Shown piece by piece: positions 27,010-36,548 of a stretch of 64,000 nt of DNA. The number at the start of each line of letters is the position of its first letter. The stretch's first letter is position 1. A program made the position numbers and the translations under genes. Origin of the DNA: Marisalimonas marina (lineage in GTDB: Bacteria; Pseudomonadota; Alphaproteobacteria; Puniceispirillales; Marisalimonadaceae); the NCBI GenBank assembly GCA_038131365.1, contig JAYPPH010000003.1, positions 310,001-374,000 of the forward strand, given 5' to 3'. A model generated the notes under the pieces. That model saw only the letters and a program-made list of their open reading frames with translations, was not told the origin of the DNA and searched no databases.

Positions 27010-29667
27010 CTAAAAATACAATGAAAGATCTTTGTGAAAGGTTTGGCAATATAATATTTCATTTGCCTGTTCTTTTGGTATTTGAGGCTGCTTACGCAAA
27101 CCTATATTTCCTCTGATTAACTCTTCAAGAGAACGCAAACTAGCTAAATGAGTTTCTTTTGCCTTTTTGCGCCATGCGGTTTCGATATTATATGCTGAAA
27201 TAATCTTTAATGAATGTTTTTCGATCCTACCTATATTAAGAGATTTACGTTTTAATTCTTTTTTTAATTTTGATAAGGGTTTCGTAATATCGTATGTTCC
27301 ATTTATTGATTTAAGAGACTGTTCAATTTGCTCAACAATCTTAATTAATTCATCTTTTTTAGTTTCAATATTTAAGTCTGAAATCATCGTAATTTCATTT
27401 TTTAAAGCCTCTAACTGATTTACATCTTCAATATCCAAAATCATATTTCTTAAATCTTCATAACCTTTATCGGCGGATCTTCTATATTTTATTTTAAGTA
27501 AAGTTTCTTTTTTTAAAGTATTATTAAATTCTTTATATGTAGCAGCCCAATTTTGAGGTTTTTGTTTATTTAAACTATCTATTAATTTTTCTTCTTCTTG
27601 AATTTTCAAAGAGACTTTTTCATATTTTTTAGCTTCTTCATTTTTATCTAAGGTTTGAAGTAAAGATTTCAGCTCTTTTATTTCATTTTTTGCTTTTTCA
27701 ATTTTTAATTCGATAAATCTGACATCGTCTCTAATTGGTTGATAGTCGACAGCTAATAACTTTATTTCATCTCTTACTTTATAAACACCAGGTAACAAAG
27801 TGGTGGAATTATTAATGTTTTGAAGACTTTTTATTAATTTATTTTGAGTTTTTTTACTCATGAATGAAGAATCCAAATTTTTAATATTAGTTGATAATGT
27901 TATTATTTCAGGTGTGATTATTTTTAACCTTTCATGAACATATTCCTCCATGCAAGATTGAAGCTTAGGGTTAACTGGCGGAGGAGCTGAGTTACCAAGA
28001 AGAGACAATCTTGTGGGCAAATAATTTACAATTGTTTCTGCATAACCAACAATTATCATGGCAAAAATTTGAAGAGATATGAAAGGAATAACGCCTTTAT
28101 ACATACTTAAAGTTGTAACAACTTTTGAGGCAACTCCCCTTAAGTAGAATAACGCAAAGCCAAAAGGAGGCGTTAAGAAAGATGTTTGGATATTTAGTCC
28201 AATCATAACGCCAAGCCACACTGCAGAAATATTGGCACCTGGATCCATTAGAAGAATTGGAGCAACAATAGGAACAACAACAACAGCAATTTCAATAAAA
28301 TCTAAGAAAAAACCTAAGACAAAGATTACTATCATGACGATAATAAATTGGCTCCAAAAACCTCCTGGCATTCCAAGCAAGAAATCTTTTACAACTTCTT
28401 CGCCTCCAAACCCCCTAAAAGCGGCAGTTAACATTGTTGCACCAAGAAGTATAATAAAAACTAAAGATGTGGTTTTGGCAGTTTCAAGCATTACACCATT
28501 TAAAGTATCTTCTATTTTAAAAACTCTCCAAGCACTCCAAAAAATTGCAATTAAAAGTCCTATGGTTCCAAATAAAGCCAAAGTCACACCAATCATATCT
28601 GAGCTTGATTGAATAGATCTTATGTTTACTGTGTAAATAGATGTAACAATTCCAATAAAAATTATAGAAGAAATTGCAAGAATTGATGGGTAAAAACAAT
28701 TTTTTTGGCCTGAAGTTAACCTATAACCAGCCATTATTAATGCCCCTATAGCCCCTATGGCACCAGCTTGATTGACTGTTGCAATACCACCGATAATTGA
28801 TCCAAGAACAATAAAAATAAGAGTAAGAGGCGGGATTAGAGCTAATAATACTTTAAAAACAAAACTCTTATCTCGCTTACCCTCCAAGGGGACAGCTGGA
28901 GCCAAATCGCGTTTAACATAGGCAGCTATCAAAATATAGAGCATGTATAACCCAACCAGAACTAATCCTGGTAACAAAGCGCCCATGAACATATCGCCTG
29001 CACTAGTAGAATTAACACCAAATTCTGATGGCATTGTAACGTTACCAGTGGCCTCTTTATACATTTTTTTTCTTGCCATATCTGCAATATCAACAGCACT
29101 AGATAATTGATCTGCGAGAATAATAAGTACAATAGATGGGGGAATAATCTGACCAAGAGTACCAGAAGCAGCAATTGTACCAGTCGCTAAACCATGTGAA
29201 TAATTATTCTTAAGCATAGCTGGTAAAGAAATCAAACCCATTGCTACTACAGTAGCTCCAACTATACCTGTTGTTGCAGCTAATAGAGCTCCAACGAAAA
29301 CAACAGATATACCCAAACCACCTCTAACTGTACCGAATAGTTGAGCCATGGTTATAAGTAAATCTTCTGCAATACGTGAACGTTGTAACATTATACCCAT
29401 AAATATAAATAATGGGATGGCTATCAAGGTATCTCGTTCAACTTCCCAATATATACCTCTAAAATTAGTTACACCTGCCGTTAACCAATTTAAGGGACCG
29501 CCCTGAACAAAAAAAGCAGACGTATCTTGTTCAAAAATAAATCCAAAAAGACCGGCCATTGCTATTGTTATAATTGCAGAACCAGGAAGGGCGAAAGCAA
29601 CAGGATAACCAGAAGCTAAAGCAAAGGCCATTAAAATAAATAAAGTTAATAAAAATAAGTATTCCAT
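27010..29667 (-). CDS. dctM: TRAP transporter large permease with long C-terminal helical extension
   Basis: Sodium-coupled membrane translocator of the TRAP transporter, IT superfamily. The membrane part spans about residues 1-560 with a dozen hydrophobic segments (GYPVAFALPGSA at the start, GQIIPPSIVLIILADQ, and QTSFLTPPFGFALFYLRG later). Total length is 885 residues, far beyond the usual 430-ish. A proline-rich hinge (SAPPPVNP) near 560 leads into about 325 Lys/Glu/Leu-rich residues that look like coiled coil. A shorter insert after the third membrane block (about 190-215) also departs from the short DctM type. It is 13 bases downstream of dctQ. Confidence 0.9.
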   Translation of the reverse strand: MEYLFLLTLFILMAFALASGYPVAFALPGSAIITIAMAGLFGFIFEQDTSAFFVQGGPLNWLTAGVTNFRGIYWEVERDTLIAIPLFIFMGIMLQRSRIAEDLLITMAQLFGTVRGGLGISVVFVGALLAATTGIVGATVVAMGLISLPAMLKNNYSHGLATGTIAASGTLGQIIPPSIVLIILADQLSSAVDIADMARKKMYKEATGNVTMPSEFGVNSTSAGDMFMGALLPGLVLVGLYMLYILIAAYVKRDLAPAVPLEGKRDKSFVFKVLLALIPPLTLIFIVLGSIIGGIATVNQAGAIGAIGALIMAGYRLTSGQKNCFYPSILAISSIIFIGIVTSIYTVNIRSIQSSSDMIGVTLALFGTIGLLIAIFWSAWRVFKIEDTLNGVMLETAKTTSLVFIILLGATMLTAAFRGFGGEEVVKDFLLGMPGGFWSQFIIVMIVIFVLGFFLDFIEIAVVVVPIVAPILLMDPGANISAVWLGVMIGLNIQTSFLTPPFGFALFYLRGVASKVVTTLSMYKGVIPFISLQIFAMIIVGYAETIVNYLPTRLSLLGNSAPPPVNPKLQSCMEEYVHERLKIITPEIITLSTNIKNLDSSFMSKKTQNKLIKSLQNINNSTTLLPGVYKVRDEIKLLAVDYQPIRDDVRFIELKIEKAKNEIKELKSLLQTLDKNEEAKKYEKVSLKIQEEEKLIDSLNKQKPQNWAATYKEFNNTLKKETLLKIKYRRSADKGYEDLRNMILDIEDVNQLEALKNEITMISDLNIETKKDELIKIVEQIEQSLKSINGTYDITKPLSKLKKELKRKSLNIGRIEKHSLKIISAYNIETAWRKKAKETHLASLRSLEELIRGNIGLRKQPQIPKEQANEILYCQTFHKDLSLYF

Positions 29668-29680
29668 AATTACCTAATAA

Positions 29681-30661
29681 TCAATGAGACAAGTTTTCAC
29701 TAATTTCTCTTTTTCCCTCTTCATTCATGTAATCTGCATAACTTTCAAACAAATAACTAGTAAATTGGATCATCATAGATATTGCAAAAATAGCTAGAAA
29801 GCATGCAAGCCAATATTTAGTATACATACCAAAACCTGATTGTGCAGATTCATAACTTAACATTGGATTGACAATAACATTAGTTTTATCCCACATACCT
29901 AGTAAAAGTATGCACCAACATAAAGTCATTCCTAAAAGTACACTTCCATAGGAGTTGACTATGCCCTTAGCTTTTGAAGAGAATTTAGAGTAAAGCACGT
30001 CAACTCTTACGTGACCATCCTCGAACAAAGTATAAGCACTAGCAAACAAGAATAAAGCTGCATACCAAAAACGAACTATATCACCCTGGAAAGCCTGTTC
30101 ATATGAGAAAACAAAACGTGTGATTACGATTAATAATTCAGCTATGACGACTAAAAAAGCTAACCATGTAAATGCAATATGTTTTACGAATGCACCAACA
30201 ATAAAACCCAAAAATACGAGAGGTATATGAACATAAGGTCCTCTAAATTTAGATCTACCTAATTCAGTGGCTAATTCCTTACCTACAACGTCGTCTAGGA
30301 AATCTTCAACTCTTAAGAATGATATGATTACATCAGCCAGGCCAACAAAAACAACAGCCCAAAAACAACTTCTTATAAAATAGTTAACCATTTTGTTCAA
30401 AAATAGTGAATCTTTTCTAAGAGATTGGTCTCTAAATACATAAGAAAAATAAAAAACACCAAATATTGATGTAGCATAGATAAGAATTTGAATAGATATT
30501 TTAAAATAATCAGAAAAAATAAGCTTATTGTTTAAATTAAACAACTCAAAAATTTTGGGCCATTCTAACGCAAGCGAAAGATAAGAATTAAAAACAAAAG
30601 CAATCATGGTGGTTACCATGAGCCATCCAAAAGATCTGATTATATAATAGTAACTATTCAT
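29681..30661 (-). CDS. dctQ: TRAP transporter small permease, enlarged
   Basis: Partner of DctM, 326 residues instead of the usual 160-200. The DctQ core lies in the C-terminal half (about 150-310), with the typical EDGHVRVDVLYSKFS motif near residue 215. The first 140 residues add about three further hydrophobic segments of unknown function. The large-DctQ and large-DctM combination occurs in the mannitol/chloroaromatic-type TRAP group. It follows dctP after a stem-loop. Confidence 0.86.
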   Translation of the reverse strand: MNSYYYIIRSFGWLMVTTMIAFVFNSYLSLALEWPKIFELFNLNNKLIFSDYFKISIQILIYATSIFGVFYFSYVFRDQSLRKDSLFLNKMVNYFIRSCFWAVVFVGLADVIISFLRVEDFLDDVVGKELATELGRSKFRGPYVHIPLVFLGFIVGAFVKHIAFTWLAFLVVIAELLIVITRFVFSYEQAFQGDIVRFWYAALFLFASAYTLFEDGHVRVDVLYSKFSSKAKGIVNSYGSVLLGMTLCWCILLLGMWDKTNVIVNPMLSYESAQSGFGMYTKYWLACFLAIFAISMMIQFTSYLFESYADYMNEEGKREISENLSH

Positions 30662-30691
30662 AATTGATTTTGTTTTTAATACTTTAAGGAG

Positions 30692-30720
30692 TTAACCAGG
30701 CATTTAAAATGCCTGGTTAA
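30692..30720 (-). repeat. Perfect stem-loop between dctP and dctQ
   Basis: A 29-base perfect inverted repeat, TTAACCAGGCATTT and its complement around one central base, starting nine bases after the dctP stop. On the dctP-sense strand it is followed by CTCCTTAAAG rather than a T-run, so it is better read as an mRNA-protecting or partial-termination hairpin that lets the binding protein be made in excess than as a full terminator. On the opposite strand a T-run follows, but no gene there needs it. Confidence 0.75.
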
Positions 30721-30729
30721 TTAATTTTT

Positions 30730-31833
30730 TTAGATTTCTATACCTAAAGCTCTATTTCTTTGCTCATAATAAGGACCTTCAGATAGATTTTTCCATCTAC
30801 CCACATCGTCCCTAGCCTTTGCAAAACTTGTATAGATCCTATTGGCTAAATCACTATGAGCCTGAACTTCTTCAAAAACTTGTTTAGCTCCAATTGCCCA
30901 AGTGTCATATAACTCGTCACTAAATTTCCTTACCTTAACACCATGCTCTTCAATCATTTTTGTAAGATAAGTACCGTTATTGGCATTATATTCAGCTGCG
31001 TTGAAATCATTATGTTCATGAGAACAAGCAATCAGCACTTGTTTATGTGTCTCAGACAAATCATTCCAAAACTTAGCGTTGAAACCAAATGAGTTAAATC
31101 CGCCTGGCTCATGCATTCCTGGATAATAATAATACTCAGCAGCCTCATAAAATTTCATCGCATAATCATTCCATGGACCTACCCATTCACAGGCGTCAAT
31201 AGCACCAGACATTAAGTTTTCATATATTTGACCACCAGGCAATGACACAGGAGACACGCCTACTTTAGCCATGACGTCACCACCTAAACCAGGTATACGC
31301 ATTTTTAAGCCTTTTAGGTCTTCAGCTGTACTAATTTCCTTTTTAAACCAGCCACCCATCTGGACGCCTGTATTACCAGCAGGAAGACATTTAAGTCCGA
31401 AAGAACCAGCCAACTCATCCCAAAGTTGTTGTCCGCCCATATGATAAATCCAAGCAGCATTCTCTGTATAAGTTAAACCATATGGAACAGATGTAAAAAA
31501 TGCCCACCCTGGATGCTTTCCTTTCCAGTAGTAATCTGCAGCATGATATGCTTGAGAGTTACCAGAAGCAACTTCATCAAACGAATCAAATGCCCCAACT
31601 TTTTCACCTGCAGCAAAATAGTTAGTTACTATCTCACCACCTGAAACTTCTTGTATTCTTTTAGACAGCCTTTGAGCTCCTGTTCCCAAACCTGGGAAGT
31701 CTCTGCCCCAAGTTGAAACAATGTTTAATTCAACTTTTTTTGAAGCCAAAGCTGGAGTTGATAGTGTAGAAGCAGCTACTACGCCAGCACCTGCAGCTAC
31801 CCCTGCTTTTGTTATAAAATCTCTACGTTTCAT
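30730..31833 (-). CDS. dctP: TRAP transporter periplasmic solute-binding protein (TakP-like)
   Basis: Captures the substrate in the periplasm for DctQM. It has 367 residues. A twin-arginine-type signal, KRRDFITKAG followed by an Ala-rich segment ending in TPALASKK, covers about residues 1-31. The conserved carboxylate-binding Arg lies in LKMRIPGLGGDVMAKVG, and GAIDACEWVGPWNDY is typical of the TakP branch that binds 2-oxo acids. The substrate is therefore probably an organic acid, but this is inference. AGGGG stands about seven bases before the ATG. It is the first gene of dctP-dctQ-dctM-hydrolase. Confidence 0.92.
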   Translation of the reverse strand: MKRRDFITKAGVAAGAGVVAASTLSTPALASKKVELNIVSTWGRDFPGLGTGAQRLSKRIQEVSGGEIVTNYFAAGEKVGAFDSFDEVASGNSQAYHAADYYWKGKHPGWAFFTSVPYGLTYTENAAWIYHMGGQQLWDELAGSFGLKCLPAGNTGVQMGGWFKKEISTAEDLKGLKMRIPGLGGDVMAKVGVSPVSLPGGQIYENLMSGAIDACEWVGPWNDYAMKFYEAAEYYYYPGMHEPGGFNSFGFNAKFWNDLSETHKQVLIACSHEHNDFNAAEYNANNGTYLTKMIEEHGVKVRKFSDELYDTWAIGAKQVFEEVQAHSDLANRIYTSFAKARDDVGRWKNLSEGPYYEQRNRALGIEI

Positions 31834-31945
31834 TTTAAAACCCCTTTTTTAAAGTTAGGGTAAAATTTATGCATAATTCAGAATAATTTAATAGTAAAAA
31901 ATTAAAACTATTTAATTTATGCTTAAAAATATTACAATTTTGAAA

Positions 31946-34159
31946 TTAAAAAACTGGTGGCCTTGGAAATCCATTAGGAACCATTTTACCTGCTCCTCCT
32001 CGTTTACCTTCCCAAGTTAGCAAATCTTTTTCTGTTCTTTGTCTACCACCATTCATTTTCCAACTAATTCCATCAACTTTATTAAATGATAGTATATCAG
32101 ATAAGGTACCATCTTTATATCTCTGTAAAATAACACCTTTTCCTTTATTAAGCTCTGGTACCTCATCAATAGAATATAAAATAAGTTTTCTATTATTTCC
32201 AACTACAGCAATTGTATCACCATCAATTTTTTTACAAACTTTAGCCTTATTATCACCCTTAACGTTAATAATATGCTTGCCAGATTTGGTTTGAGCTATG
32301 ATGTTATCAGCATTTATCTTAAAACCATGACCTTTATCGGCTGCAACAATCAGATAGCCCTTAAAAAGTGGAAAGCAAGAAATAATCTTTACATCTGCCT
32401 TAATATCAAACGTTAAAGAAATAGGTTCTCCAAACCCCCTTCCGGATGGTAATTTATTAGCAGCTACTGAAAAAGATCTACCATTATCAGCAAAAAATAT
32501 AATTTTATCAGTTGTTAATGCGTGGACCCTAAATTTCTCTTTATCGCCTTCTCTATATTTAATCTCTATATCATCACTTAAATGAGTTTTTTGAGATCTT
32601 ATCCAACCTTGCTCAGACAAAATAATAGTTATTGGCTCTTTAGTAATAAACTGGTCTTCATCAAAATCATCAACTACTGGCAAATCTTCAATTAGAGTCC
32701 TTCTTTCACCAATTTCTACAAACTCTTTTTTTAAATTTTTAATATCAGTGTAAATCTGTTTCCATTGATTATCTTCACTATTAAGTATTTTGTTAATTTC
32801 ATCTAATTCATTTTGCAAATCACTTAATTCTTTTTTAAGTTCTATTTCTTCAAGTTTTCTTAAGGACCTTAGTCTCATATCTAAAATTGCATTTGCTTGA
32901 ATTTCATTAATGGAAAAGTAAGAAATCAGTACTTCTTTTGGTTTATCTTCTTCTCTAATTATTTCAATTACCTTATCGAGGTTTAAATAAACTGTTATAT
33001 AACCATTTAAAATATTTATTCTCTTCTCAATTTGAGCAAGTCTAAATTTACTTTTTCTTTGGAGTATAATTTGTCTATGATTAAGCCAGCTTTTTAATGC
33101 ATCTTTTAATGATTTTACACCGGGTACATTTTTATCATCTATCACATTTAAATTTAAAGAAACCCTTATTTCTAAGTCAGTTTTCTTAAAAAGTGTTTCC
33201 ATTACCATTTCAGGTAATAAATTCCTACTTTTAGGCTCTATAACCAACCTTATATTTTCGTCACTTTCATCTCTAACGTCAGATAGCATAGGCAATGACT
33301 TGTTTTCCATCAATTCTGCAATTTTTTCTAAAAGTCTACTTTTCTGGATTTGGTAAGGGATCTCATTAACAATAATTTGCCACTGACCTCCTTTAATTTT
33401 TTCGACGAACCATTTTGCTCTTAATCGAAATCCTCCTTTACCTTTTTTATATGAATCATGGATAGATTCTGATGGCTCAACCAAAACGCCACCAGTAGGA
33501 AAATCAGGTCCTTTAACGTAGTTTGATATTGTTTGATCTGTAGCATTTGGAAATTTTATTAAATGTAAAAGTGCATCAATAAGTTCGTTTATATTATGTG
33601 GCGGAATAGAAGTTGCCATTCCTACCGCTATCCCCTGAGAACCATTTGCTAATAAATTAGGAAAAGCTGACGGCAAAACGACTGGCTCTTGACCTTCATC
33701 ATCATATGTAACCCTAAAGTCGACTGTATCTTTATCAATTTCAGAAAGCAAAAGTTCAGCTACATTAGTCATTCTTGCTTCTGTATACCTCATAGCAGCC
33801 GCGTTATCACCGTCAATGTTACCAAAATTACCTTGACCGTCTACTAGAGGATATCTTAGAGCAAATTCTTGTGCCATCCTTACCATTGAGTCGTATATAG
33901 CGGCGTCACCATGAGGATGAAACTTACCCATAACATCACCAACAACTCTAGCAGATTTTTTAAAACTTAAATTATGGTTAAGCTTTAATTGCATCATTGC
34001 ATATAAAACTCTTCTATGAACTGGCTTTAAACCATCTCTCACATCAGGTAAGGATCTTGATGTTATTGTTGATAATGCGTATGAAAGATATCTTTCAGAA
34101 ATAGCCTTTGAAAAGCTAGTTAAATCAATATTTTCTTTTTCTAATTCTTTATTATCCAT
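31946..34159 (-). CDS. parC: DNA topoisomerase IV subunit A
   Basis: Decatenates daughter chromosomes together with ParE. It has 737 residues. The DNA-cleaving tyrosine is Tyr125 in AAMRYTEARM; GDVMGKFHPHGD and QGNFGNIDGDNA precede it. The C-terminal domain (about 500-737) has few blades and lacks the GyrA box, which favours ParC over GyrA, and it ends in the alphaproteobacterial WEGKRGGAGKMVPNGFPRPP tail. It follows recO by 17 bases. Confidence 0.93.
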   Translation of the reverse strand: MDNKELEKENIDLTSFSKAISERYLSYALSTITSRSLPDVRDGLKPVHRRVLYAMMQLKLNHNLSFKKSARVVGDVMGKFHPHGDAAIYDSMVRMAQEFALRYPLVDGQGNFGNIDGDNAAAMRYTEARMTNVAELLLSEIDKDTVDFRVTYDDEGQEPVVLPSAFPNLLANGSQGIAVGMATSIPPHNINELIDALLHLIKFPNATDQTISNYVKGPDFPTGGVLVEPSESIHDSYKKGKGGFRLRAKWFVEKIKGGQWQIIVNEIPYQIQKSRLLEKIAELMENKSLPMLSDVRDESDENIRLVIEPKSRNLLPEMVMETLFKKTDLEIRVSLNLNVIDDKNVPGVKSLKDALKSWLNHRQIILQRKSKFRLAQIEKRINILNGYITVYLNLDKVIEIIREEDKPKEVLISYFSINEIQANAILDMRLRSLRKLEEIELKKELSDLQNELDEINKILNSEDNQWKQIYTDIKNLKKEFVEIGERRTLIEDLPVVDDFDEDQFITKEPITIILSEQGWIRSQKTHLSDDIEIKYREGDKEKFRVHALTTDKIIFFADNGRSFSVAANKLPSGRGFGEPISLTFDIKADVKIISCFPLFKGYLIVAADKGHGFKINADNIIAQTKSGKHIINVKGDNKAKVCKKIDGDTIAVVGNNRKLILYSIDEVPELNKGKGVILQRYKDGTLSDILSFNKVDGISWKMNGGRQRTEKDLLTWEGKRGGAGKMVPNGFPRPPVF

Positions 34160-34176
34160 AACTTACTTTCAATTAG

Positions 34177-34935
34177 TTATAACTTTTCAATCATTTCAAT
34201 TAATCTGTTTCTAGTATCTGGCAATTTAACAATCTTATTATTACTCATAGTTGTAAATAATTTGTTTTTAAAAAAATAAGAAGTAATTTTTAAACCTGAT
34301 AAAACATCACTGTAGTAATTATAATTTTCATTTTTAGTTCCACCTAAAAAATATGGAAGACAAAGTAGTTTTGAAGCATACTCACCAGCCCCTTCAGAAG
34401 TTACAGCCTTTCCTGTTTTAGGGCTAACATAAGATAGATTATTCTTTATACCTGTCACGGCACATTTCGTTAAATCTAATGAAAAACCAACAGAAGATAA
34501 CACACCTATTTCCCACTTCACATAACCTTCCATCCAAGCATGATTTTTATTTTCATCAAATAATGAAATTAAATCAACAAATGCTTTAGTTGCTCTAAAA
34601 ATTTTAAAATAATTCTCTCTTTCAGGTAACAAAGTGTCAATCATTGAACAAGCAGAGGACAAAGCTTGTAATTTGAGCCTATCATCAAATATTTTACCAG
34701 AAACAGACGTTATAAGCTCTAGTTTGTAATTACCAAGTTGATCATTTAATCTAGATTTCCAAGTGACATCTACAACATTGCCCGGTTGAATATCAGATGT
34801 GTTTTTTTTACTTTTATAATTATTAAACCAGCCTAAATGTCTACCTTGATTTTCAGTGAGAATATTTAAAATCAAACCCTTTTCACCATATTTTTTTGCT
34901 GATAATATAATTCCTTTATCTTTCCATTCAGGCAT
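34177..34935 (-). CDS. recO: DNA repair protein RecO
   Basis: Helps RecA load on gapped DNA in the RecFOR pathway. The N-terminal OB fold begins EWKDKGIILSAKKYGEKGLILNILT with GRHLGWF after it. I take ATG at 34935 (252 residues), which aligns with the family start and overlaps era by eight bases; an in-frame TTG at 34950 would add five residues. It lacks the zinc-finger cysteines of some RecO proteins. The order lepB-rnc-era-recO is the common one. Confidence 0.92.
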   Translation of the reverse strand: MPEWKDKGIILSAKKYGEKGLILNILTENQGRHLGWFNNYKSKKNTSDIQPGNVVDVTWKSRLNDQLGNYKLELITSVSGKIFDDRLKLQALSSACSMIDTLLPERENYFKIFRATKAFVDLISLFDENKNHAWMEGYVKWEIGVLSSVGFSLDLTKCAVTGIKNNLSYVSPKTGKAVTSEGAGEYASKLLCLPYFLGGTKNENYNYYSDVLSGLKITSYFFKNKLFTTMSNNKIVKLPDTRNRLIEMIEKL

Positions 34936-35848
34936 TATAATCCAAACCAATATTTTTATAATTAGAAGGATCTTCCATCCAATTTTTTTTAAATTTTACA
35001 AATAAAAACAAATGGATTTTAGTATCAAATAATTTTTCGAGGTCTTTTCTAGCAAGAATACCAATCCTCTTTATGTTTTGACCAGATTTTCCCAAAATTA
35101 TGGGTTTGTGGCTATTCTTATTTATATAAATGGTTTGTTGGATATTTATGCTTTCATCATCATTAACTAACCATTTTTCTGTTTCAACCATTAAGTTGTA
35201 TGGTAATTCCTTATTTAAACTTTGGAATAACTTTTCTCTAGTGATTTCTGAAGCAAGAATAGATTTAGGTAAATCAGACACTGACTCGTTATCATACATA
35301 AAAGGATGTGAAGGCATAGAGTATGCAAGATATTCTATTAATTCCTTACAGCCATTTCCATTTTTGGCAGAAATTAAAAAAATTTTTTCAAAGTCATAAT
35401 AACTTTTAAATTCAGATATTTTCTTTAATAGCTCTTCTTTAATTAATAAATCTATTTTATTCAGAACTAGTATTATGTTTACTTTAACTTTTTGAATTTT
35501 TTTAAGAATATCTATTGCGCTATCATCTAATGACTTGGTTGCATCATGTATAAAAATTACTTTATCCGAATGACTTAACTCAGACCATGCAGCAGATACC
35601 ATTGCTTTATCAAGCCTTCTTTTAGCCAAAAAAATACCTGGTGTGTCGATTAAGATAACTTGAGATTGGGACTGATCCTCAAACGTAAAATTACAAATTC
35701 CTCTTACACAAAACCTAGTCGTTTGTACTTTATGCGAAACAATAGATATTTTGCTACCAACCAAAGTATTTATTAGAGTAGATTTACCTGAGTTAGGTAT
35801 CCCTAATATATTAACAAAGCCTGATTTAGTTTTTGGTTTTTTAGTCAA
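34928..35848 (-). CDS. era: GTPase Era
   Basis: GTPase that binds 16S rRNA during 30S assembly. It has 306 residues: G1 GIPNSGKST (about 16-24), G3 DTPGI, G4 NKID, then a C-terminal KH domain with ILGKSGQNIKRIGILARKDLE. The start is TTG at 35848, the only start codon between the upstream in-frame stop and the G1 motif. The end overlaps the recO start by eight bases, and it lies 19 bases after rnc. Confidence 0.95.
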   Translation of the reverse strand: MTKKPKTKSGFVNILGIPNSGKSTLINTLVGSKISIVSHKVQTTRFCVRGICNFTFEDQSQSQVILIDTPGIFLAKRRLDKAMVSAAWSELSHSDKVIFIHDATKSLDDSAIDILKKIQKVKVNIILVLNKIDLLIKEELLKKISEFKSYYDFEKIFLISAKNGNGCKELIEYLAYSMPSHPFMYDNESVSDLPKSILASEITREKLFQSLNKELPYNLMVETEKWLVNDDESINIQQTIYINKNSHKPIILGKSGQNIKRIGILARKDLEKLFDTKIHLFLFVKFKKNWMEDPSNYKNIGLDYNA

Positions 35849-35867
35849 TATGGTTAATCACAACTAT

Positions 35868-36548
35868 TTACATTAATTTCTTACTTAATATAGAAAGAAG
35901 CTTTGAAGCAGCTTTTTCTTCTGCATTTTTTAAATTAGTACCAGTTCCGTTCACTTCTTGAAAATTTTTAACACCAACAGAAACTGTAAATAATGGTTTA
36001 TGTTCTAACCCAGATTTATCTAATAGTTTATATTCAGGCAAACACTTGAACTCTTTAAGACATAACTCTTGAAGTGATGATTTAGCATGCTTTTCTTGAT
36101 TAGAAGATGTTGGAATTTTGTTAATAATTTCATTAACTATAAAGCTCTTGGAATTTTCAATCCCAGAATCTAAGTAAATTGCCGCTATCATAGCTTCTAC
36201 AACATCACTCAATACTGAGTTATTACTAATTAAGTTATCACCCTTCTGTGTCATAATATGCTTAGATAAATTTATGTGTTTAGCATATTTGGCCAAAAAT
36301 TCTTGATTAGCATTTTTTTGAAAATAATCATTTAGAGCACCCTCATTAGCATGAGGAAAAGTTTTATAAAAATAATCAGCCAGAACAAGTCCTAGAACTC
36401 TGTCACCAAGAAATTCTAACCTTTCATAATTATGCTTTTCTGGATTATTTTTTTTACATATAAAACTAGAATGGGTTAATGCTTCTTTTAAAAGTTTCTT
36501 ATTATTAAATTTGTAGTTAATTTTTTTTTCTATTTCAGAAATCAACAC
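35868..36548 (-). CDS. rnc: Ribonuclease III
   Basis: Cuts double-stranded RNA in rRNA and mRNA processing. It has 226 residues: the catalytic domain with signature NYERLEFLGDRVLGLVLAD, the second acidic cluster in LSDVVEAMIAAIYLD, and a C-terminal dsRNA-binding domain (about 150-222). The start is GTG at 36548, sharing a base with the lepB stop (TAGTG); the next codon, TTG, is a possible alternative. Confidence 0.95.
   Translation of the reverse strand: MLISEIEKKINYKFNNKKLLKEALTHSSFICKKNNPEKHNYERLEFLGDRVLGLVLADYFYKTFPHANEGALNDYFQKNANQEFLAKYAKHINLSKHIMTQKGDNLISNNSVLSDVVEAMIAAIYLDSGIENSKSFIVNEIINKIPTSSNQEKHAKSSLQELCLKEFKCLPEYKLLDKSGLEHKPLFTVSVGVKNFQEVNGTGTNLKNAEEKAASKLLSILSKKLM

Noticed and set aside
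28232..28612. 126-codon plus-strand frame opposite dctM
   Set aside because: Its low-complexity Lys/Ile/Thr-rich product is what the reverse complement of hydrophobic codons gives; dctM is certain.
31834..31945. Terminator or operator between parC and dctP
   Set aside because: Only six-base inverted matches (GCATAA/TTATGC and AATAGT/ACTATT) in very AT-rich sequence; not better than chance. A dctP promoter is probably here but cannot be pinned down.
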